NCBI GenBank assembly: GCA_002319795.1
Contig: DCFU01000031.1
Span: 222,700-286,699, forward strand
Source: Megamonas sp. UBA1796
Lineage (GTDB): Bacteria; Bacillota; Negativicutes; Selenomonadales; Selenomonadaceae
Direction: 5' to 3'
DNA length: 64,000 bases
Positions 33,008 through 41,999 of this stretch are shown here, piece by piece (position 1 is the first letter of the stretch; each line of letters starts with the position of its first letter). The position numbers were made by a program, and so were the translations under genes. Below the pieces are notes generated by a model. The model was not told the origin of the DNA, did not search any database, and saw only the letters and a list, made by a program, of their open reading frames with translations.

Positions 33008-33901
33008 ATGTTTGAAGTCAAAGGTGTTGTTCCACCGCTTATTACCCCGATGGACGAAAATGAGAAACTTGATGAGGCAGGCCTCAGGAGGCTTTTGAAT
33101 TATGTAATCGACGGCGGCGTGCATGGTGTTTTTGTTATCGGCAGTACGGGTGAATTTTATGGGCTCGATTTTGAAGCTAAAAAGCGTATCGTAGAAATCA
33201 CTATGGAGGAGGTCAATGGACGAGTTCCGGTATTTGTCGGTGCCAGCGCCATTACGACCAGGGAATGCATTCGTCTTGCCGAGTTGGCCAAGGCGAATGA
33301 GGCTGACGCGATTTCTGTACTTACGCCGATGTTTATCGATCCAAATGAGAGGGAATTGTTCGATCATTTCAGTGCGATTGCCCATGCAGTCGATATACCG
33401 AATATCTTATACAACAATCCGGATCGTACGGGCATCAACATGTCAGCTGGGTTAGTGGAGCGTCTTGCGGATATTGCTAACATTGTCGGCGTCAAGGATA
33501 CAAGCGGAGATATGACGCTTACTTCCGAATATATCCGCCGTACGCTTGGCAAAAAGGGTTTTGGTGTTATGGCTGGCAAGGATACGATGATTTTTCCGAC
33601 ACTTTGCTGTGGTGGTAAGGGCTGCGTAGCCGGAACGGCCAATGTCCTGCCAAAGCTGGTCGTGGAGATTTATGACAAATTCATGGCTGGAGATATGTTG
33701 GGTGCGCGCGATGCGCAGTTTAAACTATCACTCTTCAGGAATGCCTACAGTCTGGGAAGCTTCCCGGTTGTTCCTAAGGATGCGCTCAATATGCTCGGTG
33801 TGAATGTCGGCCATCCGATTCGCCCGATACAGCATATGACAGAAGAAAATCAGGCTAAACTGCGCCAGATCCTTATGGAAATTGGCGCATTTGATAAATG
33901 A
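33008..33901 (+). CDS. DapA/NAL-family aldolase, probable 5-keto-4-deoxyglucarate aldolase
   Basis: The 297-residue class I aldolase-type protein has the family motifs GVVPPLITPMD, VIGSTGEFYGL, YNNPDRTGI and the Schiff-base lysine in IVGVKDTSGD (near residue 166). Its place in an operon with glucarate and galactarate dehydratases and tartronate semialdehyde reductase suggests it splits 5-keto-4-deoxyglucarate into pyruvate and tartronate semialdehyde, the role of the unrelated GarL in enteric bacteria. The alternative in this family, 5-dehydro-4-deoxyglucarate dehydratase, would not need the reductase next door. Ribosome site aaggagag. Confidence 0.8.
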   Translation: MFEVKGVVPPLITPMDENEKLDEAGLRRLLNYVIDGGVHGVFVIGSTGEFYGLDFEAKKRIVEITMEEVNGRVPVFVGASAITTRECIRLAELAKANEADAISVLTPMFIDPNERELFDHFSAIAHAVDIPNILYNNPDRTGINMSAGLVERLADIANIVGVKDTSGDMTLTSEYIRRTLGKKGFGVMAGKDTMIFPTLCCGGKGCVAGTANVLPKLVVEIYDKFMAGDMLGARDAQFKLSLFRNAYSLGSFPVVPKDALNMLGVNVGHPIRPIQHMTEENQAKLRQILMEIGAFDK

Positions 33902-33943
33902 GCAATTTTAGATTTGTTATTGAAATATAGGAGGAATGGGAAA

Positions 33944-34828
33944 ATGAAAATTGGATTTATTGGTTTAGGTATTATGGGAAAGCCGATGAGCAAAAATCTC
34001 ATTAAGGCTGGTTATAAGCTTATTGTATCGGGACATGGCAAGGAAGCGGCTGCTGAACTCAAGGCCTTGGGCGCTGAGGTTATGAATTCACCTAAGGAAA
34101 TTGCTGCCGCCGCGGACATCGTTATCACAATGCTGCCGAATTCTCCGCAGGTTGAGGAGGTTGCGCTTGGAGAGAACGGTATTATTGAAGGTGCCAAAAA
34201 AGGGACAGTTCTGATAGATATGAGTTCCATTGCGCCGCTTGCGAGCCGCAAGGTGGCGGCAGCACTGGAAAAAGTTGGGATGGATATGCTTGATGCACCG
34301 GTATCCGGCGGCGAGCCAAAGGCAATTGATGGTACCATTTCGGTAATGGTCGGCGGTAAGCAGGAAGTATTTGATAAATATTATGATGTCATTAAGGTGA
34401 TGGCCGGTTCTGTGGTACGTACGGGCGATGTGGGTGCCGGCAATGCAACGAAGCTTGCCAATCAGATTATCGTAGCTATTAATATTGCGGCAGTCAGTGA
34501 AGCACTTATTTTGGCTGCAAAGGTTGGGGTATCTCCAGAGCTCGTTTATCAGGCTATTCGCGGCGGACTTGCGGGTAGTACGGTTCTCGATGCCAAAGCC
34601 CCGATGATTATGGAACGCAACTTTAAGCCGGGATTCCGCATCAATCTGCATATCAAGGATTTAAAGAATGTGCTCGATACTTCGCATGAGGTTGGCGTAT
34701 CCCTGCCGCTTACGGCTGGTGTCATGGAAATTATGCAGGCACTCAAGGCAGACGGGCATGAAATGGAAGATCACAGCAGTATTGCAAAGTATTACGAGAA
34801 GCTTGCGAATATCGAGATAAAGAAATAA
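33944..34828 (+). CDS. garR: 2-hydroxy-3-oxopropionate (tartronate semialdehyde) reductase
   Basis: The 294-residue beta-hydroxyacid dehydrogenase has the N-terminal nucleotide motif IGFIGLGIMGKPMSKNL, the substrate signature DAPVSGGEPKAIDGTISVMVGG, the catalytic lysine in GNATKLANQ and the C-terminal HIKDLKN. It should reduce tartronate semialdehyde to D-glycerate with NAD(P)H. ATG at 33944 follows aggaggaatgg. It follows the aldolase gene by 42 bp. No glycerate kinase gene is present in the operon. Confidence 0.9.
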   Translation: MKIGFIGLGIMGKPMSKNLIKAGYKLIVSGHGKEAAAELKALGAEVMNSPKEIAAAADIVITMLPNSPQVEEVALGENGIIEGAKKGTVLIDMSSIAPLASRKVAAALEKVGMDMLDAPVSGGEPKAIDGTISVMVGGKQEVFDKYYDVIKVMAGSVVRTGDVGAGNATKLANQIIVAINIAAVSEALILAAKVGVSPELVYQAIRGGLAGSTVLDAKAPMIMERNFKPGFRINLHIKDLKNVLDTSHEVGVSLPLTAGVMEIMQALKADGHEMEDHSSIAKYYEKLANIEIKK

Positions 34829-34833
34829 AATTT

Positions 34834-34881
34834 TATAGAGTATAAAGCAGACGATAGATTTCGTCTGCCATATGCTCTATA
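34834..34881 (+). repeat. Intercistronic hairpin between garR and the transporter gene
   Basis: GCAGACGA (34847-34854) pairs with TCGTCTGC (34861-34868), and TATAGAG outside pairs with CTCTATA (34875-34881). There is no T-run; it may set a difference in transcript level within the operon. Confidence 0.5.
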
Positions 34882-34953
34882 GGGTATTTTCAAAATTATT
34901 TCAATAAGTGGAAAATAATAAATAAATCAAACTTATATGGGAGGTATAATACG

Positions 34954-36294
34954 ATGACTATACAAAATAACACAGGTACCTCAACAATACAAAAGAAAAC
35001 GAATGTCCGATGGCTTATCGTTACCATACTTTTTGTACTTACTGCCGTTAACTATGCAGATCGGGCAACCCTTTCCATGGCAGGCTCTTCCATCCAAAAA
35101 GAACTTGGTCTTACAAGTATTAGTATGGGATATATATTTTCAGCATTTGGCTGGGCCTATGTCATAGCACAGCTGCCGGGTGGCTGGCTGCTCGATCGTT
35201 TTGGCTCCAAACGGGTTTACGCAATATGTCTTGTGTTTTGGTCTTTTTCCGTCATGCTGCAGGGGTCCGCAGCATTTTTCACAGGATTGACGGCGGCAGC
35301 GGTATTATTCTGTTTCCGCTATCTCATGGCAACTTTTGAGGCACCGTCCTTTCCGGCCAATGCCCGCATTGTCGCGGCATGGTTTCCAAAACAGGAACGC
35401 GGTACGGCATCTTCTATATTTAATGCAGCGCAGTACTTTGCAACGGTTATCTTTGCTCCGCTTATGGGCTGGATCATACACAGCTATGGATGGCATTATG
35501 TATTTCTGGTCATGGGTTGTATTGGTCTCTGTATGTTGTTTGTTTGGCTTAAGTTCATTTACGATCCGAAAGAACATCCGATGTCTAACCAGGCTGAGGT
35601 TGATTATATCGCTGAGGGCGGCGGACTTGTCAGCATGGATATGCAGCAGGCGGGCGAGAAGAAAAAAGGTCCCAGCCTGAAACTTATCAAGCAACTGCTT
35701 ACAAATCGCATGTTCCTTGGTATTTATCTTGCACAATATTGTATTAATGCCCTGACGTTCTTTTTCATTAGCTGGTTCCCGGTATATCTTGTCCAGGCAA
35801 GAGGTATGGATATTCTTCATGCGGGATTTGCCGCAGCTATCCCGGCACTTTGTGGCTTTGGTGGCGGTATTTTAGGCGGGGTTTTTTCGGATTTTCTGCT
35901 TCACAAAGGTTATTCGCTTTCGTTTGCTCGTAAATTGCCTATCGTTTTGGGAATGCTTCTGAGCATGACTATGATAGGCTGCAATTATGTGGATTCAATT
36001 CCTCTTGTTATTTTGTTTATGGCACTGTCATTTTTTGGCAAAGCTTTTGGCGCTTTGGGATGGGCAGTCGGTTCGGATACGTTCCCCAGAGAAATTGCGG
36101 GTCTTGCTGGTGGCCTTTTCAATATGTGCGGAAACATTTCCAGCATCACGACCCCAATTGCTATAGGTTACATTGTCGCCAAGACAGGCTCTTTTGAGTG
36201 GGCCCTCGTATTTACGGTAGCCCATGGCGTAATAGCTGCATTCAGTTATTTATTTATTGTAGGGGATATTCACCGTGCGGAGCTGCAGCATTAA
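34954..36294 (+). CDS. MFS transporter of the glucarate/galactonate (ACS) type
   Basis: The 446-residue protein has 12 membrane segments with a long central loop, the N-terminal family signature NYADRATLSMAG in TM1, GGWLLDRFGSKRVY after TM2, FEAPSFPANARIVAAWFPKQERG, and AGLAGGLFNMCGN in the C-terminal half. This is the anion:cation symporter family that includes GudP/GarP. In an operon with glucarate and galactarate dehydratases it should import those aldarates by proton symport. The start follows gggaggt. It is third in the sigma-54 operon. Confidence 0.88.
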   Translation: MTIQNNTGTSTIQKKTNVRWLIVTILFVLTAVNYADRATLSMAGSSIQKELGLTSISMGYIFSAFGWAYVIAQLPGGWLLDRFGSKRVYAICLVFWSFSVMLQGSAAFFTGLTAAAVLFCFRYLMATFEAPSFPANARIVAAWFPKQERGTASSIFNAAQYFATVIFAPLMGWIIHSYGWHYVFLVMGCIGLCMLFVWLKFIYDPKEHPMSNQAEVDYIAEGGGLVSMDMQQAGEKKKGPSLKLIKQLLTNRMFLGIYLAQYCINALTFFFISWFPVYLVQARGMDILHAGFAAAIPALCGFGGGILGGVFSDFLLHKGYSLSFARKLPIVLGMLLSMTMIGCNYVDSIPLVILFMALSFFGKAFGALGWAVGSDTFPREIAGLAGGLFNMCGNISSITTPIAIGYIVAKTGSFEWALVFTVAHGVIAAFSYLFIVGDIHRAELQH

Positions 36295-36372
36295 GAGGCT
36301 TGATGCTTAATGGAACTAAGTATATAAAATTTTATGGTTTTGACGAATCATGATAGGAGACGGATTGATATT

Positions 36373-37758
36373 ATGGGACAGACACCTGTTGTAACGAAAA
36401 TGGAAGTTATTCCGGTAGCCGGACATGACAGTATGTTGCTGAATCTTTGCGGTGCGCATGCGCCGATTTTTACCAGAAATATTGTTATTTTACATGATAA
36501 CTCGGGTAATACCGGTATCGGTGAGGTGCCGGGCGGAGAAGGTATCCGCCTGACACTGGAAAAATCCATCGGGATAGTTGAAGGCAGAGAAATTTGCCGT
36601 TATCGTGATATCCTGCAGGATATTCGGCGGATTGTGCTTGGTGAAGGCAGGGCGAAGGCTAAGAATATTATTCATAAGGTAACCTCGGCCTCTGAGGCAG
36701 AGGTATTGAAACAGCCCCATGAAATCAATCTTCGTACCGATAATGTCATCACGGCTATTGAAGCAGCTCTTTTGGATTTGCTTGGCAAATATCTGAACAT
36801 GCCGGTTGCGGATCTTTTGGGAGATGGCCGTCACCGTGATGCGGTCCGTATGCTGGGTTATCTGTTTTATATTGGGGACCAGAAAAAAACAGATTTAGAA
36901 TATTTAAATGAGAATCATAGTGCAGATGTATGGTATAAAATACGGCATGAGGAGGCACTGACGCCGGAAGCTGTGGTATGTGAGGCGCAGGCTGCTGCGG
37001 CAAAATACGGTTTTAAGGATTTTAAGCTCAAGGGCGGTGTCATGAGCGGTGAGAAGGAAATCGAAACGATTGCGGCTTTGAAAAAAGCATTTCCGGAGGC
37101 TCGTATTACGTTAGATCCAAATGGTGCCTGGTCACTTGATGAAGCGATTGCTCTTTGCAAGGGTCGGTCTGATATTCTTGCTTATGCTGAAGATCCGGTT
37201 GGACCGGAGAATGGCTATTCGGGCCGTGAAATCATGGCAGAGTTCAAAATGGCTACAGGACTTCCTACGGCGACTAATATGATTGCTACCGACTGGCGGC
37301 AGCTCAGTCCGGCTATAGCATTGCACTCTATAGATATTCCGCTTGCAGATCCCCATTTTTGGACGATGCAGGGAACGGTTCGCGTTGCGCAGCTCTGTAA
37401 GGAGTGGGGACTGACCTGGGGTTCACATTCCAACAATCATTTTGATGTGTCTCTGGCGATGTTCACGCATGCCGCAGCGGCAGCACCGGGTGAGATTACT
37501 GCAATCGATACGCACTGGATCTGGCAGGAGGGCACAGAGCATCTTACAAAGGAGCCGCTGCAGATTGTCGGGGGTTGTGTAAAGGTTCCGGATAAATCTG
37601 GCCTGGGTATTGAAATTGACCGGGAAAGCATTGAGAAAGCCAATAAACTTTATGAAAAACATGGCAAGGGAGCCAGAGATGACGCTATGGCCATGCAATA
37701 TCTTATTCCTGGCTGGAAATACGATCCAAAACGTCCAGCATTTATGTTTAAAAAGTAA
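36373..37758 (+). CDS. gudD: Glucarate dehydratase
   Basis: The 461-residue enolase-superfamily protein matches GudD, which dehydrates D-glucarate and L-idarate to 5-keto-4-deoxyglucarate. Visible: the capping-domain start VTKMEVIPVAGHDS, the catalytic K-x-K in KDFKLKGG, metal ligands in TLDPNGAWS, YAEDPVG and ATNMIATD, and the catalytic histidine in SHSNNHFDVSLAMFTHAAAAA. ATG 36373 lies about 13 bp after taggaga; the other upstream in-frame start at 36334 gives unrelated residues. It precedes the galactarate dehydratase by 42 bp. Confidence 0.94.
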   Translation: MGQTPVVTKMEVIPVAGHDSMLLNLCGAHAPIFTRNIVILHDNSGNTGIGEVPGGEGIRLTLEKSIGIVEGREICRYRDILQDIRRIVLGEGRAKAKNIIHKVTSASEAEVLKQPHEINLRTDNVITAIEAALLDLLGKYLNMPVADLLGDGRHRDAVRMLGYLFYIGDQKKTDLEYLNENHSADVWYKIRHEEALTPEAVVCEAQAAAAKYGFKDFKLKGGVMSGEKEIETIAALKKAFPEARITLDPNGAWSLDEAIALCKGRSDILAYAEDPVGPENGYSGREIMAEFKMATGLPTATNMIATDWRQLSPAIALHSIDIPLADPHFWTMQGTVRVAQLCKEWGLTWGSHSNNHFDVSLAMFTHAAAAAPGEITAIDTHWIWQEGTEHLTKEPLQIVGGCVKVPDKSGLGIEIDRESIEKANKLYEKHGKGARDDAMAMQYLIPGWKYDPKRPAFMFKK

Positions 37759-37800
37759 AAATGAGAATTTTTATCAATGTTCTGGAGGAAGAGGTAAATC

Positions 37801-39321
37801 ATGGGAGAACAAAAACCTTTATATATCAAGGTAAATGAAAAGGATAATGTTGTTATTGTAGTCAATGAGGGCGGTTTGCCTGCGGGTACGGTCTTTGCCG
37901 ATGGATTTACGCTTACAGGCGATGTGCCGCAGGGACATAAAGCGGCGCTTGTCGCTATTCCGCGCGGGGGCAATATTGTCCGTTATGGGCAGGTTATTGG
38001 TTACGCGGCACATGATATTCCTAAGGGCAGCTGGATAGATGAGTCACTGGTTGAATTGCCGGAGGCGCCGGATGTAAACGAACTCATCTATACCCCAAGA
38101 CATGAAAAACCGCAGGCACCGCTTGCAGGTTATACTTTTGCTGGCTTCCGCAATCCGGATGGTTCGGCGGGTACGAAGAATCTGTTGGGCATCCACACGA
38201 GTGTGCAGTGTGTAGCAGGTGTGCTTGATATTGCAGTACAACGTATCCGTGAGGAGCTGCTGCCTAAATATCCGAATGTGGATGATGTTGTGGCGCTCAA
38301 GCATAATTATGGCTGTGGTGTGGCTATTAATGCTCCGGATGCTGTAGTTCCCATACGTTCGATTGCTAATCTCGCCAGGCACCCTAATTTTGGCGGCGAA
38401 CTCATGGTCGTGAGCCTGGGCTGTGAAAAGATGCAGCCAGAAGTCGTGACAGAGGATAATCCGCAGGCAAGCATTGTAAGACTGCAGGAAGAGGCTGGTT
38501 TCAAAGCTTCGGTGGAACGTATATTGCATGAAGCGGAGAAAATCCTCGTGCGCCTTAATCAGCGCCAGCGCGAGACCTGTCCGCTTTCAGATCTTGTGAT
38601 AGGGCTTCAATGCGGTGGCAGTGATGCCTTTTCGGGGGTTACCTCAAATCCTGCGGTAGGCTATGCTGCGGATTTGCTCGTGCGTGCAGGAGCTACGGTG
38701 ATGTTTTCCGAGGTTACCGAGGTGCGTGACGGTATAGATTTGCTGCTGCCAAAGGCCGCAAATGCTGAGGTTGGTAAACGGCTGCTCGATGCGATGCGCT
38801 GGTATGACAACTATCTTGCCAAGGGTGAGGTGGACCGCAGTGCCAATCCGGCACCGGGCAATAAGAAAGGCGGTCTTTCGAATATCGTAGAGAAAGCTCT
38901 GGGGTCGATTGCCAAGGGCGGGACGAGCACAATCCGTGAGGTGATTGCGCCGGGGGAACGGCCAGTGAAGAAGGGTCTTATCTATGCGGCCACACCGGCA
39001 AGTGACTTCGTCTGCGGCACATGCCAACTTGCTTCGGGTATTCATCTGCAGGTATTCACGACAGGGCGTGGGACACCGTATGGTCTGGCAATAGTACCGG
39101 TCATCAAGGTTTCCAGCCGCAGTGTGCTTGCAAAAAAATGGCCGGATCTTATTGATGTTGATGCCGGGCGTATTGCTACGGGTGATGCTACGATTGAAAG
39201 CGTTGGTAAGGAGATCTTTGAGCTTATTATCGATATAGCCAGCGGGCGCAGGCAGTCGTGGGCACAGCAATGGAAGATATATAATGACCTCTGTCTTTTC
39301 AATCCGGCGCCTGTGACCTGA
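37801..39321 (+). CDS. garD: Galactarate dehydratase (UxaA/GarD family)
   Basis: The 506-residue protein has the GarD layout: an N-terminal SAF-like domain (PAGTVFADGFTLTGDVPQGHKAALV), a linker, and the catalytic domain with GYGRPDG-type (here GFRNPDGSAGTKN), LKHNYGCGVAI, SLGCEKMQP, LQCGGSDAFSGVTSNPA and GTCQLASGIHLQVFTTGRGTP. It should dehydrate meso-galactarate to 5-keto-4-deoxyglucarate, feeding the aldolase encoded first in the operon. Altronate dehydratase is the main alternative in the family, but the neighbours favour galactarate. It is the last gene before the terminator at 39364. Confidence 0.9.
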   Translation: MGEQKPLYIKVNEKDNVVIVVNEGGLPAGTVFADGFTLTGDVPQGHKAALVAIPRGGNIVRYGQVIGYAAHDIPKGSWIDESLVELPEAPDVNELIYTPRHEKPQAPLAGYTFAGFRNPDGSAGTKNLLGIHTSVQCVAGVLDIAVQRIREELLPKYPNVDDVVALKHNYGCGVAINAPDAVVPIRSIANLARHPNFGGELMVVSLGCEKMQPEVVTEDNPQASIVRLQEEAGFKASVERILHEAEKILVRLNQRQRETCPLSDLVIGLQCGGSDAFSGVTSNPAVGYAADLLVRAGATVMFSEVTEVRDGIDLLLPKAANAEVGKRLLDAMRWYDNYLAKGEVDRSANPAPGNKKGGLSNIVEKALGSIAKGGTSTIREVIAPGERPVKKGLIYAATPASDFVCGTCQLASGIHLQVFTTGRGTPYGLAIVPVIKVSSRSVLAKKWPDLIDVDAGRIATGDATIESVGKEIFELIIDIASGRRQSWAQQWKIYNDLCLFNPAPVT

Positions 39322-39363
39322 TTCTTGATTAGATAGCTTGCTTTTGTAAAGACGGAATGCAGC

Positions 39364-39403
39364 AGGGTCTCTTTAATCCGTTTTGTTAAAGAGACCCTAT
39401 TTT
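39364..39403 (+). terminator. Terminator of the glucarate/galactarate operon
   Basis: AGGGTCTCTTTAA (39364-39376) and TTAAAGAGACCCT (39386-39398) form a perfect 13-bp stem with a 9-nt loop, followed by ATTTTT. Confidence 0.9.
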
Positions 39404-39480
39404 TACCCTAAATCCAAAGTTTTAATATATGGAAGAGGACGCAGGGTGTTAGCTTTGCAGCATACGATAGGAGAAAAAGT

Positions 39481-40620
39481 ATGGATAAAATTTTGATTTC
39501 CCATGGTCGGGTGATAGATCCCGTCAGGCAATTGGACAAGATAGCAGATATCTATATAGCGGATGGCAGAATAGTTGCTGCCGTGGATGATTTTAAACCG
39601 GATGTTGTTCTTAATGCTTCAGGATGCATTGTTGTACCAGGATTGATAGACTATCATGCGCATGTATTCTATAAAGGAACCGATGCGGGAGTTCCGGTTG
39701 ATATGATAGCGCTTCCCAATGGAGTTACGACGGTTGTAGATGGGGGGAGCGCGGGAACGGCAAATTATGAGTCGTTTTATGCGAGTATTGTAATGAACAG
39801 TGTAGCCAGAGTCAAAGCATTTTTGGCGCTCTCCTCCGATGGGCAGATAAGTATGCACCGACCGGACTATTATGCGTCGGCAACCTGTGATATGAGCAGA
39901 ATGGAGAAGCTTTTCAGAGATTATGCTTCGAACCTTGTTGGCATAAAGCTTAAGCAGACACGTGCGAATGTCTCAGGAGAAGGATTTGACGCGATTCAAT
40001 GTGCGATAAGACTGGCGGAAAAGATAGGGTGCCGTATTAACGTGCATGTTATAGATCCTTCTGGTCCTTGCAGCCAGCTTGCAGCTTATTTCCGTGAGGG
40101 CGATATTTTTACGCATGTTTATCATGGATCTGGCAGCACGATCTTAGATGAAAATAGACATGTGCTGCCAGAAATATGGGAAGCAAAAAAGCGTGGTGTC
40201 ATTTTTGACGCATGCAATGGAAAAAACAATTTTGATTTTGAAGTAGCCGAGGCGGCTATACGGCAGAATTTTTATCCGGATATTATCAGTTCCGATATTA
40301 CGGTGATGACTATGTATAAGCAACCGGCGGTTAGCTTACCGTGGCTTATGTCAAAATATCTTGCTATGGGAATGCCTCTGCAGGAGGTTATAAAAGCGGT
40401 TACAGCAACGCCAGCCAAACATATGGATATGGAGCATGAAATTGGTACGCTGGCACCGGGGGCTTGTGGTGATGTGGCTGTCTTTAAGGAAAAAGATCTT
40501 AAGTGTGAGTTCCTTGATATACGTGGTAACTGCAGAATAGGGAACAAACTGCTGCTTCCCCAGGCAACAATACGCAACGGTATGCTGGTATTCCGGCAAA
40601 TGGATTTTATAAAAATTTAG
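39481..40620 (+). CDS. Amidohydrolase/deacetylase-family metallohydrolase
   Basis: The 379-residue protein has the amidohydrolase fold: N-terminal small beta domain (ILISHGRVIDP), the metal-binding H-x-H in VVPGLIDYHAHVF, the bridging lysine in NLVGIKLKQT, histidines in INVHVID and FTHVYHG, and the aspartate in IISSDITV. It fits the group of uncharacterised dihydroorotase-like amidohydrolases (EF_0837 type) found beside acid-sugar catabolism genes. Substrate unknown. It follows the previous operon's terminator by about 80 bp, with ataggaga before ATG, and is followed by a transporter gene 45 bp on. Confidence 0.8.
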   Translation: MDKILISHGRVIDPVRQLDKIADIYIADGRIVAAVDDFKPDVVLNASGCIVVPGLIDYHAHVFYKGTDAGVPVDMIALPNGVTTVVDGGSAGTANYESFYASIVMNSVARVKAFLALSSDGQISMHRPDYYASATCDMSRMEKLFRDYASNLVGIKLKQTRANVSGEGFDAIQCAIRLAEKIGCRINVHVIDPSGPCSQLAAYFREGDIFTHVYHGSGSTILDENRHVLPEIWEAKKRGVIFDACNGKNNFDFEVAEAAIRQNFYPDIISSDITVMTMYKQPAVSLPWLMSKYLAMGMPLQEVIKAVTATPAKHMDMEHEIGTLAPGACGDVAVFKEKDLKCEFLDIRGNCRIGNKLLLPQATIRNGMLVFRQMDFIKI

Positions 40621-40665
40621 GCTGTTTTTTTCAATATTAAATAATAGATGACAGGAGCAAATAAC

Positions 40666-41877
40666 ATGGAAAATAAATGGTTTAGAATTGCGGGAACGCT
40701 TTGCTTTGGATTATTTGTTGCGTATCTTGACCGAACGAATTTATCCGTAGCATTACCCTCGCTTTCTGCGGATCTGGGTATTGATGGTGCAATGAAATCT
40801 CTTGTGCTGACGATATTCCTTATCGGGTATGCCTTTGCAAATGTTTTTGGAGGGATCTGCACGAGAAAAGCCGAGCCTAAAACCGTGGTAGTACTTATGG
40901 TATTTATATGGTCGTTGGCAACCTTTTGTACCGGGATTATACAGTCTGTATTTATTTTGTTAGCCTTTCGTTTCATTTTGGGGGTTACGGAGGGCGTATA
41001 TTGGCCGCAGCAGTCACGCTTTGCCAGAGCATGGTTTTCTACGAATGAGCTCACACGTGCGAATAGCATAATCCAGTATTATGGCCAATTTATGGCCCTG
41101 GCACTTGGTTTTATTATTCTTACACCCGTCTATGATGCTTTTGGTTGGAGAATACTGTTTTATATAACAGGTGGTGTAGGACTGCTTATTATTGTGCCTT
41201 TGTACTTAAAGATGCTGAAAAAGAATGACGATGCACCTTATAAAGAGGTTATGGACGAAAATGGCGAGACACCTAAATTGACGTTGAAATCTTTGGGTGG
41301 GCCAACTTTCCTTATGATTGTTTTTACCTATGTTACGCAGGGAATGTTATTTTGGGGAATTACCCTATGGATTCCGATGGTGGCAAAATCGTTGGGATTT
41401 TCTGGTATCCAGCAGGGGTTAGCCAGTGCGGCGCCTTATTTAATGGCTGTTGTTTTAGCGGTGCCTATTTCATATATCAGTGATAAGACCTGCAAACGTT
41501 CCCTTATCGCGTCATTAGGACTCATTATTCCCGGACTGCTTTTGGTGACATTGCCAGTAGTTGAAGCCCCGGTAGTAAAGATGGGCATCATTACGATTGC
41601 TATGGGATATTATGCAAGCAGCTTTACACCTAATATCTGGTCTATTATCCAGAAAACCGTAGAGCCTCACGCGGTGGGACCTGCTTCAGGGATTGTCAAT
41701 GGTCTGGGCGCTGGCGGCGGCGGAACGATTGCCGGATTCCTTGTAGGTTACATGCAGAGCGTTACAGGTTCCTATATGGCTGGCTTTGTGGTTTTGGGAA
41801 TACTGGTTATCCTTGGAGGTATATCTTTGTTTATGTACGGTAAAATCAAGAGTAAAGAAATTAAGATGTCAATTTAA
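40666..41877 (+). CDS. MFS transporter, probable organic-anion importer
   Basis: The 403-residue protein has 12 membrane segments with ACS-family features: VAYLDRTNLSVALPSLS in TM1, IGYAFANVFGGI, FRFILGVTEGVYWPQQSRFARAWF, and GIVNGLGAGGGGTIAGFLVG in the second half. This family imports hexonates, aldarates and other carboxylates. It is preceded by the amidohydrolase and followed by a terminator, then a LarA-type gene; the imported compound is unknown. ATG at 40666 is set by acaggagc 8 bp upstream; a further upstream ATG lies inside that ribosome site. Confidence 0.85.
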   Translation: MENKWFRIAGTLCFGLFVAYLDRTNLSVALPSLSADLGIDGAMKSLVLTIFLIGYAFANVFGGICTRKAEPKTVVVLMVFIWSLATFCTGIIQSVFILLAFRFILGVTEGVYWPQQSRFARAWFSTNELTRANSIIQYYGQFMALALGFIILTPVYDAFGWRILFYITGGVGLLIIVPLYLKMLKKNDDAPYKEVMDENGETPKLTLKSLGGPTFLMIVFTYVTQGMLFWGITLWIPMVAKSLGFSGIQQGLASAAPYLMAVVLAVPISYISDKTCKRSLIASLGLIIPGLLLVTLPVVEAPVVKMGIITIAMGYYASSFTPNIWSIIQKTVEPHAVGPASGIVNGLGAGGGGTIAGFLVGYMQSVTGSYMAGFVVLGILVILGGISLFMYGKIKSKEIKMSI

Positions 41878-41906
41878 ACATGTGCATGTTTTTCTGATAT
41901 GAAAAA

Positions 41907-41941
41907 TAAAAAGGAAGCGGAATCCTTCGCTTCCTTTTTTT
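41907..41941 (+). terminator. Rho-independent terminator
   Basis: AAAGGAAGCG and CGCTTCCTTT pair around an 8-nt loop, followed by a run of T, 30 bp after the transporter gene. Confidence 0.85.
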
Positions 41942-41999
41942 GCAAATGTAAAACAGGTCGTTGTTACACAAACATTAAGATTTATAAGAGGCGATTACA

